33,604 nt of DNA from Chloroflexota bacterium (GTDB taxonomy: Bacteria; Chloroflexota; Dormibacteria; Dormibacterales; Dormibacteraceae), in the NCBI GenBank assembly GCA_005879985.1, contig VBIA01000122.1, forward strand, positions 1-33,604. The letters run 5' to 3'. This document shows positions 24,969 through 31,687 of the stretch, in pieces (the first letter of the stretch is position 1; the number at the start of each line of letters is the position of its first letter). Below the pieces are notes generated by a model. It had not been told where the DNA came from, searched no databases, and worked only from the letters and a program-made list of their open reading frames with translations. The position numbers were made by a program, and so were the translations under genes.

Positions 24969-25025
24969 ATTCTAAGAGTGGGTATCACGGACTCAGACTT
25001 GGTAAGCGCGTGGCTCTCCTAAACT
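24969..25025. promoter_or_regulatory. Divergent promoter region of the HD-GYP and rel genes
   Basis: The two starts are 82 bases apart. On the reverse strand TAGAAT (24974-24969) is a near-consensus -10 placed 11 bases before ATG 24957. On the forward strand TAAACT (25020-25025) lies 14 bases before ATG 25040, with a TTGGTA-like -35 at 24999-25004 but only a 15-base spacer. Neither has a convincing full -35 box. No operator palindrome was seen. Confidence 0.4.
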
Positions 25026-25039
25026 CAGCACCAGCCTCG

Positions 25040-27169
25040 ATGACCGTTTCTGAGCTCCTTCGGATCGCCGACCACCTGGACCGCAAGGACCAGGAGATCG
25101 TCAGGCGGGCCTATGAGCGGGCGCTCGCCGCCCATGCCGGGCAGCGGCGCCTGTCAGGCGAGGAGTACGTGAACCACCCGATGGAGGTGGCGGCCATCCT
25201 GGCCGACCTCGAGCTCGACGCCGAAACGCTCGCGGCGGCCCTTCTCCACGACACCGTCGAGGACACGCCGCTCACCTCGGAGGCAGTGGAGCAGGAATTC
25301 GGTCCTGAGGTCGCCCGCCTGGTCGACGGCGTGACCAAGCTGGGCCGCATCTCGCTGCGCTCAGACCAGCAGCAGCAGGCGGAGAACATCCGGAAGATGA
25401 TGGTCGCGATGGCCGAGGACCTCCGCGTGGTCCTCATCAAGCTCGCCGACCGGCTGCACAACATGCGCACGCTCGACCCGCTGCCCGAGGTCAAGCGCCG
25501 GAAGATCTCGCGCGAGACGCTCGACATCTACGCGCCACTAGCGCACCGGCTCGGCATCGGGCAGATCAAGTGGGAGCTCGAAGACCTCGCGTTCCGCAAC
25601 CTCGAGCCCGACGCCTACGAGGACGTGGCGAAGCGAATCGCGCGCAAGCGTCACGAGCGCGAGCAGCTGGTGACCGACCTCAGTGACATCCTCGCCAGTG
25701 AGCTCGAGAAGGTAGGAGTCATCGCCGACATCACGGGCCGGCCCAAGCACATCTTCTCCGTGTGGCAGAAGATGACGCGCGACCAGAAGGACTTCACTGA
25801 GATCTACGACCTGTCCGCGATCAGGGTCCTCGTAGACTCCGTGCGCGATTGCTACGGCGTGCTCGGCGTTGTGCATTCGCTCTGGAAGCCGGTGCCAGGC
25901 CGATTCAAGGACTATGTGGCTATGCCGAAGTCGAACGGCTATCAGTCGCTCCACACGACGGTGATCGCTCATACCGGAGAGCCGATCGAGATCCAGATCC
26001 GCACGCAGGAGATGCACCGCGTCGCCGAGTTCGGCGTCGCAGCGCACTGGACGTACAAGGAGGGCGGCAAGGCCGCGAGCTTCGACCAGAAGCTGTCGTG
26101 GCTGCGCAGCCTGCTCGAGTGGCAGAACGAGGTGGGGGACGCCGAGTCATTCGTCGACACGGTGAAGATCGACCTTTTCCAAGACGAGGTCTACGTCTTC
26201 ACGCCGAAGGGTGACGTGCTCAACCTTCCGGCGGGCTCGACGCCTGTCGACTTCGCGTACCGCATCCACACCGAGGTCGGCCACCGATGTGTTGGCGCGA
26301 AGGTGAACGGACGCATGGTGCCGCTCGACTACGAGCTCAACAACGGCGAGATCGTCGAAATCGTGACCACCAAGGCTCCGCACGGACCGAGCCGCGACTG
26401 GTTGGGCTTTGTCAAGAGCGCGTCCGCCAAGGAGCGCATCAGGAAGTGGTTCAAGAGCCAGAGTCGCGAGGAGAACGTCGCGAAGGGCCGCGACCTGCTC
26501 GACAAGGAGCTGCACCGCATGCACCGCGTCGCGCTCGCCGAGCTGCCCGAGAACAAGCTCGCCGAGATCGCTGGGGTGCACAAGTTCGCCACCCCCGACG
26601 ACTTCCTCGCCGCCATCGGCTACGGCGATCTCTCCCCGCACTCGGTCGTCATGCGCATGGCCATCAGCACCGGCGGCGCCGGCACCGACCTGCGGTCCAT
26701 CCCGCTCATCCCCAGCGTGCAGCCGACGCCGCGCGTGCTCGTGCGCGGAGTCACCGGCCTGCTAACCAAGATCGCTCCGTGCTGCCAGCCTGTACCAGGC
26801 GATCCGATCGTGGGCTACACGACCCGCGGCCGCGGAGTCACGGTGCACCGCGCCGACTGCATGAACGCGATCAACGCACAGGACCAGGCTCGCGTCGTGC
26901 CAGTCGATTGGGACGTTGGGGCAAACCACCTCTACCCGGTGGCCATCAAGATCGAGGCGTTCGACCGTCAGGGCCTGATGCGTGACATCGCCACCGTCAT
27001 CGCGGAGAACCACGTCAACATGTCCTCGCTGGAGGTGAAGGTGCACGAGGACAAGACCGCTGTCGTGTCCGCGACCGTTGAGATCGACTCGCTGGCCCAG
27101 CTCTCGCGCCTGATGGAGAAGATCGAGGGCGTCCGCGACGTGCACACAGTTGGCCGCGAAGCATCTTGA
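25040..27169 (+). CDS. rel: Bifunctional (p)ppGpp synthetase/hydrolase Rel
   Basis: The 709-residue protein makes and degrades (p)ppGpp. The N-terminal HD hydrolase domain is intact: NHPMEVA (H46) and LLHDTVEDT (H70, D71, E74, D75). In the synthetase domain, GRPKHIFSVWQKM, YDLSAIRVLV and KSNGYQSLHTTV are present. An RFKD motif (288-291), the RXKD form typical of bifunctional Rel/SpoT rather than synthetase-only RelA, precedes the last of these. TGS (from about 390), the helical and zinc-finger region (CCQPVPGDPIVGY, HRADC) and a terminal ACT domain complete the regulatory half. ATG 25040 is chosen because the homologous region begins there. The stop overlaps the next gene by four bases (TTGA). 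Confidence 0.96.
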   Translation: MTVSELLRIADHLDRKDQEIVRRAYERALAAHAGQRRLSGEEYVNHPMEVAAILADLELDAETLAAALLHDTVEDTPLTSEAVEQEFGPEVARLVDGVTKLGRISLRSDQQQQAENIRKMMVAMAEDLRVVLIKLADRLHNMRTLDPLPEVKRRKISRETLDIYAPLAHRLGIGQIKWELEDLAFRNLEPDAYEDVAKRIARKRHEREQLVTDLSDILASELEKVGVIADITGRPKHIFSVWQKMTRDQKDFTEIYDLSAIRVLVDSVRDCYGVLGVVHSLWKPVPGRFKDYVAMPKSNGYQSLHTTVIAHTGEPIEIQIRTQEMHRVAEFGVAAHWTYKEGGKAASFDQKLSWLRSLLEWQNEVGDAESFVDTVKIDLFQDEVYVFTPKGDVLNLPAGSTPVDFAYRIHTEVGHRCVGAKVNGRMVPLDYELNNGEIVEIVTTKAPHGPSRDWLGFVKSASAKERIRKWFKSQSREENVAKGRDLLDKELHRMHRVALAELPENKLAEIAGVHKFATPDDFLAAIGYGDLSPHSVVMRMAISTGGAGTDLRSIPLIPSVQPTPRVLVRGVTGLLTKIAPCCQPVPGDPIVGYTTRGRGVTVHRADCMNAINAQDQARVVPVDWDVGANHLYPVAIKIEAFDRQGLMRDIATVIAENHVNMSSLEVKVHEDKTAVVSATVEIDSLAQLSRLMEKIEGVRDVHTVGREAS

Positions 27170-28170
27170 CCAAGAAGAAGCACGAGCTTCACGTCAACGC
27201 CTCGCCCCACGTGGTGTGGCAGGAGATCACCAAGCAGGGAAGAAACAACTGGTACTTCCTGCTCGACGTCGACGGCACGTTTGCCACCGGCGAGCGCGTC
27301 GTCTGGAAAGCCGGCGGCGAGGTTGCTGAGGAGGCAGACGTCGTGGAGGCCGATCCGCCGCGCAGGCTCGAGCTGCGCACCAGGCTCCTGTTCGCGCCCA
27401 ACCTGTCGGCGCTGCCGCCGCACCGGCTGGTGTGGGAGGTGATGCCCGATGACGGCGGGTCGGTCGTGACGCTCTCCTGGGAGGCGACTCCCCAGGCCAG
27501 CAACCTCTACGAGTCAGAGGGCGAGGGCATCCTTCGCGGGCTCCGCCTCGCTGTAGACCCGTCGGCGTGGGCCGAGCTTGCACGGCTGCCGGAGATCGGC
27601 GAGGTCGAGGTGCGCGACGTCACGCCTGAGCGCGTCGCCGACTACCTGGACTTTTTCGACCATCGCGCATTTCGCGATTTCCCGGCGTGGCAGTCGTGCT
27701 ACTGCATGGAGACCCACCGCGACCACACCGACGAGGAGTGGTCGGCACGGACCGGCGCCGACAACCGAGGCGACATGCAGGCGATGATCCGCGACGGCCG
27801 AGTCACCGCCCTGCTCGCGTACGTCGACGGAAAGCCGGTCGGTTGGTGCAACTACGGCGAGACCACCCGGCTCAGCGGCGTGATGATGAAGCTGAAGCTC
27901 GACGCTGCCGAGCACTCGGGCGTGGGCTCGATTGCATGCTTCGTAATCGCCGCTCCCTACCGGGGGCATGGGGTGGCAACGAAGCTTCTTGACGCGGCGG
28001 TCGAAAGGCTGAAGGCGCGCGGCATGCGTTCTGTCGAGGCTTACCCCCGACGCCAGGAGGACAGCTCCGCGCAGGCGCATTACCGCGGATCGCTTCGAAT
28101 GTACGAGAGGGCGGGTTTCGAGCCGTACCGCGAGACCGAGCGCTACTTCGTGGTTCGCAAGACCCTGTAG
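27166..28170 (+). CDS. Fusion protein: SRPBCC-like domain plus GNAT N-acetyltransferase
   Basis: The 334-residue product looks like two modules. Residues 1 to about 135 resemble an SRPBCC/AHSA1-type lipid- or ligand-binding domain (ASPHVVWQEITKQG, ATGERVVWKAGGEV, LVWEVMPDDGGSVVTLSW). Residues about 145-334 form a GNAT domain; its acetyl-CoA loop is VIAAPYRGHGVATKLLDAA, and a YERAGFEPYRETE end motif is present. Between them, WQSCYCMETHRDH and VGWCNYGET match GNAT proteins of unknown substrate. The first assignment is weaker than the second. TTG 27166 overlaps the rel stop, so translation is coupled to Rel. The substrate and any link to the stringent response are unknown. Confidence 0.72.
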   Translation: MTKKKHELHVNASPHVVWQEITKQGRNNWYFLLDVDGTFATGERVVWKAGGEVAEEADVVEADPPRRLELRTRLLFAPNLSALPPHRLVWEVMPDDGGSVVTLSWEATPQASNLYESEGEGILRGLRLAVDPSAWAELARLPEIGEVEVRDVTPERVADYLDFFDHRAFRDFPAWQSCYCMETHRDHTDEEWSARTGADNRGDMQAMIRDGRVTALLAYVDGKPVGWCNYGETTRLSGVMMKLKLDAAEHSGVGSIACFVIAAPYRGHGVATKLLDAAVERLKARGMRSVEAYPRRQEDSSAQAHYRGSLRMYERAGFEPYRETERYFVVRKTL

Positions 28171-28793
28171 TGCGGCTCCGCGTCGACCGCACCGCCGACC
28201 GGCAGTTCGGAACCAACTCGTTCCTCGTCGAGGACGAGGACACGCACGACGCGGTGATCATCGACGCCAACCTCGAGCCGGAGCTGATGGTCGATCTCGT
28301 CAAGAAGCGCAGCTCGAAGATCAAAGCGATCCTGCTCACGCACACCGACGTCGACCACATCGCCGGACTTCCTCTGCTGCTGCAGGAGCTCGGGCTGGTG
28401 CCGGTTGCGGTGCACGACGCGGAGCGCTCAGTGATCACTGAATCGAAGCCGCTCCGGCGCCAGTTCCCGGTTCAGCTGCCGCCCATCGAGACTGTGACCG
28501 CGCTCGCGGAGTCCGAGAGGTTTCGCTCGGGCTCGCTCGAGTTTGAGGTGCTGCACACACCTGGACACAGCCCCGGCGGGGTATCGCTGAGGATCGACGG
28601 CCATGTCTTCACCGGGGATGCGCTGTTCGCCGGCTCCATCGGGCGGTCCGACTTTCACAACTCCGACCCGCAGGCGCTGCTCGACGGGATTCGCACACGG
28701 CTGATGGCCCTGCCGGACGACACGATCGTGCACAGCGGACACGGACCAGACACGACCATCGGGCGAGAGAGAAAGACGAATCCGTTTTTATGA
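28170..28793 (+). CDS. Metallo-beta-lactamase-fold hydrolase, glyoxalase II-like (YcbL type)
   Basis: The 207-residue protein ends with the small glyoxalase-II pattern: FTGDALFAGSIGRSDF, then SGHGPDTTIGRERKTNPFL. The metal motif in the middle reads THTDVDH (H58, D60, D62, H63), so the second His of the usual HxHxDH is Asp. The other ligands are H133 (TPGHSPG), D150 and H191. Thiolester hydrolysis is the likely reaction class, but the changed ligand makes the metal content uncertain. GTG 28170 shares one base with the preceding stop (TAGTG). A small MBL protein beside rel is common in Gram-positive bacteria. The stop lies directly before a hairpin. Confidence 0.88.
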   Translation: MRLRVDRTADRQFGTNSFLVEDEDTHDAVIIDANLEPELMVDLVKKRSSKIKAILLTHTDVDHIAGLPLLLQELGLVPVAVHDAERSVITESKPLRRQFPVQLPPIETVTALAESERFRSGSLEFEVLHTPGHSPGGVSLRIDGHVFTGDALFAGSIGRSDFHNSDPQALLDGIRTRLMALPDDTIVHSGHGPDTTIGRERKTNPFL

Positions 28794-28812
28794 GAGGGAG
28801 CAGGCTCCCTCT
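28793..28812. terminator. Hairpin at the stop of the MBL gene
   Basis: AGAGGGAG (28793-28800) is complementary to CTCCCTCT (28805-28812), with a CAGG loop. It begins at the last base of the stop codon, just as the hairpin after frr begins at its stop, and both share ATGAGAGGGA. It should end the rel operon message. Confidence 0.55.
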
Positions 28813-28869
28813 GCGCGCCAGGCGCGACCAGGATGCGACTGCCTGACTGCATCGGGCCGCATTCGCGGC

Positions 28870-28941
28870 CCTGCTCTCCCACGTTGGCATGCCGCGCAGG
28901 GAGGCGAAAAGGACAAAGTCATGGCCGGGCGCAGCCCGGCC
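28870..28941. repeat. Intergenic palindromic element, copy B
   Basis: CCTGCTCTCC (28870-28879) is followed after 31 bases by GGACAAAG (28911-28918) and the perfect palindrome GGCCGGGC-GCA-GCCCGGCC (28923-28941). It matches copy A at 15402-15475 in parts, order and spacing. Here it lies in the 160-base gap between two convergent genes, so the right-hand palindrome can also end the tad operon message. Confidence 0.5.
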
Positions 28942-28953
28942 AACCGTGCCGCG

Positions 28954-29883
28954 CTAGTGCGAGTTGATACTCAAGATCACGATCAGCGCCGGGCCAAGCA
29001 GTATCAGCCACAGCGTCGGAAACACGCAGCCGACGGTGGGCAGAAGAATCTTCAGCGAGGCGCGTGCAGCGTCGGCACGAATCTGCAGGCGGCGCTTGAC
29101 GCGCATTTGCGCAGCGTGCGCGGCGATGGTCCGCGCGATGGGCACGCCGGTGCGCTCCGCATGGAGGATCGAGCGCACGAGGCCGGTGAAGTCCTCGACA
29201 CCGGTCGCCTCCGCCATCTCGTTCAGCGCATCAGCCCGTGGCCGGCCCAGCTCGATCTCGCGCAGGGCCCGTGCCACCAGCAGCGTCAGCGGCCCCTCCT
29301 GGTGGCGAACGAGCTGCTCCAGCGCGCGGTCGAGGCCCAGGCCGGCCTCCATGCTGATGGCGATCACGTCCAGCGCGTTCGGCAGCACCGCCTCGAGCTC
29401 TGCGCGCCGGTCGCTGACGAGCTGGCGCAGCCAGAACATCGGCAGGTAGAAGCCGAGCACCGCTCCTGTGGCGAGCCCCAGCGCGACCGCCAGCGGCTGT
29501 CCGATCAGGACTCCGAGCGCCGTCCCAACCGCGCCGAGCCCGGCGGCGGCGGCGATACGAAGGGTCTGCACGCCCGCTGGGTCCAGGCCGAACGGGTTGC
29601 CGATGAAGTCGAGCTCGCGCTGGAACCTCGCGGCCTGAGCCGCCGGAGTCAACCGGTTCACCTGGCGCGCGACCGCCTTACGCAGCGGATCGGTCACGCG
29701 CTCGAGCAGAGGGCGCTCGAGCTGCAGAGCAATTGCGCTCTGGCCGAGGCCCAGCTCCTGCCGGATGAGACGCTCGCGCAGCAGTGACGTGGCGTCGGTG
29801 GCCTGGGAGGCACGCATTCCCAGCGCCACGAGCGCCACGCCCGCGGCGGCGATCACGCCGAGCAGCACAGGGATCGTGTTCAC
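28954..29883 (-). CDS. tadC: Tad pilus inner-membrane platform protein TadC (type II secretion F domain)
   Basis: The 309-residue membrane protein belongs to the GspF/TadC family that forms the inner-membrane platform of Flp (Tad) pili. One hydrophobic helix is at the N-terminus, two lie around residues 110-155, and one at the C-terminus (VGCVFPTLWLILLGPALIVIL). The T2SSF domain has the motifs ELEAVLPNALDVIAISMEAGLGLDRAL and ALNEMAEATGVEDFTGLVRSI. GTG 29883 overlaps the tadB stop by four bases. It is the last gene of the leftward tad block and converges on the rel operon. Confidence 0.92.
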   Translation of the reverse strand: MNTIPVLLGVIAAAGVALVALGMRASQATDATSLLRERLIRQELGLGQSAIALQLERPLLERVTDPLRKAVARQVNRLTPAAQAARFQRELDFIGNPFGLDPAGVQTLRIAAAAGLGAVGTALGVLIGQPLAVALGLATGAVLGFYLPMFWLRQLVSDRRAELEAVLPNALDVIAISMEAGLGLDRALEQLVRHQEGPLTLLVARALREIELGRPRADALNEMAEATGVEDFTGLVRSILHAERTGVPIARTIAAHAAQMRVKRRLQIRADAARASLKILLPTVGCVFPTLWLILLGPALIVILSINSH

Positions 29884-30824
29884 TGGACCGCCGTGATGCG
29901 GCGGATGATGAACGTCCCCGTTCCCAGCAGCAGCGCCGCAAAGATGAGGATCACCCAGCCGAGGAAGTTGGTGAACAGCGGGCGGAAGTAGTCCGGCAGC
30001 ACGAAGTAACCGAACGCCGCGACCGCCAACGGCAGCAGCGTGATGATCACGCTGGACGCACGCGACTGAGCCGTCGCCGCCAACACCTCCTCGCGCATCT
30101 CGCGCCGCTGGCGCATCGTGTCGGCGAGCGTCGTGAGGATCGCCGGCAGGTCGCCACCGACAGCGTGCTGGATCGTGATCACCATGATCATCAGGCGCAG
30201 GTCGCTGCTGCCCATGCGCTTTTCCATGTTGCCCAGCGCGCTCTCAACGGACGCGCCGAGCTCGATCTCGCGGCGCGCGAGGCTGAACTCCTCAGAGACC
30301 GGCGGGCCGGCGTTCTCAACGACCGCCGAGAACGACTGAGCGACCGACTGTCCGGCCTTCATCGAGTTGGCGATCAGCTCCATGGCGCGAGGCAGCTCAT
30401 CATCGAACTGGCGGAGGCGATGCCCGCGCCGGTTGCGCAGGTAGAAGGCGGGGAGGACGTAGCCGATGACTCCCGCCACGGGAACGGCGAAGCTGACGTT
30501 GAAGCGGAGAAATGCAATCAGCGCGAGGGCTAGCGCCACGCCGACCTGGAGCATCCGGAACTCATATGGCCGCAGCTGGAGGTCGGCGCTGGCCAGGTCG
30601 CGGGCAAGCGCGTTGGTGTTGGGACCGGCGACCCAGACCGGGGCGCCGGTGGGCTCGAACCGCCGGCGCAGCTGCTCGCGGACGTCAGCCAGCGTCCGGT
30701 AGGTGACGCGCGCACCGACGCCGGTCTCCAGTCCCTGGTCGCGATTGCTGGTGACGATCCCGTAGACGACCAGCGCCACACCGAGGGCTGCGCCGACCGC
30801 GACCACGATCGCTATTGAAGGCAT
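29880..30824 (-). CDS. tadB: Tad pilus inner-membrane platform protein TadB (type II secretion F domain)
   Basis: The 314-residue partner of TadC has an N-terminal helix, a helix pair near residues 90-130 and a C-terminal pair (SSVIITLLPLAVAAFGYFVLP, LGWVILIFAALLLGTGTFI). The T2SSF core contains FDDELPRAMELIANSMKAGQSVAQSFSAV and GGDLPAILTTLADTMRQRREMREEV. TadB and TadC are thought to work as a pair with the TadA ATPase. No TadA gene lies next to it, although tadA usually precedes tadB. ATG 30824 follows the cpaB stop after four bases, and the stop overlaps tadC. Confidence 0.92.
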   Translation of the reverse strand: MPSIAIVVAVGAALGVALVVYGIVTSNRDQGLETGVGARVTYRTLADVREQLRRRFEPTGAPVWVAGPNTNALARDLASADLQLRPYEFRMLQVGVALALALIAFLRFNVSFAVPVAGVIGYVLPAFYLRNRRGHRLRQFDDELPRAMELIANSMKAGQSVAQSFSAVVENAGPPVSEEFSLARREIELGASVESALGNMEKRMGSSDLRLMIMVITIQHAVGGDLPAILTTLADTMRQRREMREEVLAATAQSRASSVIITLLPLAVAAFGYFVLPDYFRPLFTNFLGWVILIFAALLLGTGTFIIRRITAVQ

Positions 30825-30828
30825 TGGC

Positions 30829-31623
30829 TCAGGGAGTCGTGAAGCTCCAGCGCTTGTTCACCGCGGCTGGGCCGACGCCCTTGGCGGCGAGGACCGAATC
30901 GCACGAGGGGTCGGGCCGGGTCGGCGTAGCGCCGTAGTCCTGGTAAGACTCGAGCTCGTACTTGAGCGTCGCGTTGTTGATGAGCCAGAACATGTACTCG
31001 GAGTCGCATGCCGTCATAAGGACGGTCAGGCTGGTGCTCACCTGCGACGTGCCCTGAGCGGTGGTCGCTGGTCCCACGCGCAGGACCATGAGATCTCGGA
31101 AGACAGTGCGTACGGCCAGCACGGCGGGGCTCGCTCCGAGCACCTGAGTGTTGAGGCTCGCCAGAATCGAGATGCGATCGCCCACCTGCACGTAGCCGGC
31201 GACGCCGGCCTGCTCGGATGTTGGGATGGCGGCGGCGACGTACCCCTGCGGGATCGGCAGGTAGGTCACGTCGCTGCTGCTGACCAGGTCCGGCGCCGAA
31301 GCAATGATGTTTGTGGTCACCGGCTCGCCGGCCGGGATGTCGACCCGCGCGCCCTTGCCGACGACCGCCGAAATGTTCGTGAAGGACTCTGGCGGGACCG
31401 GGTTTACGGCGCTCAACGTCAGGTCGGCAGCGGTGATGCGCGTGCGCGCGGGGATGTTGGTTTTGGCCACCACCACCTTGGTGCCGAGGGGGCTCGCGGG
31501 GAAGAGGTACGGGGCGCTTGCCAGGCCGGCCGCAGCCAGGAACGCGATCACGGCAAGGACTGTTCCGATGATGATGTACTGCCGGCTGCGGCGCGGGCGC
31601 CCGCCCGGCCCAGAGGTCGCCAA
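30829..31623 (-). CDS. cpaB: Flp pilus assembly protein CpaB (RcpC), SAF domain
   Basis: The product of about 264 residues has a basic N-terminus (GGRPRRSRQ), one membrane helix (about 16-41), then a SAF domain: KVVVAKTNIPARTRITAADL and GKGARVDIPAGEPVTTNII. A following domain (VQVGDRISILASL) matches the RcpC/CpaB region. CpaB is periplasmic or extracytoplasmic and supports pilus assembly. The start is uncertain: TTG 31623, with GGAG about 11 bases upstream, gives a normal N-terminus. Starts further upstream (up to 31758) would overlap the TadG-like gene. The next gene, tadB, is four bases away. CpaE/TadZ and TadA are not found after it. Confidence 0.83.
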   Translation of the reverse strand: MATSGPGGRPRRSRQYIIIGTVLAVIAFLAAAGLASAPYLFPASPLGTKVVVAKTNIPARTRITAADLTLSAVNPVPPESFTNISAVVGKGARVDIPAGEPVTTNIIASAPDLVSSSDVTYLPIPQGYVAAAIPTSEQAGVAGYVQVGDRISILASLNTQVLGASPAVLAVRTVFRDLMVLRVGPATTAQGTSQVSTSLTVLMTACDSEYMFWLINNATLKYELESYQDYGATPTRPDPSCDSVLAAKGVGPAAVNKRWSFTTP

Positions 31624-31687
31624 TTTCAGTCTGACTCCGGTTGGGTGCTCATTTAGCGCAGCAAATGATGCACTTAATGCCCCGGGA

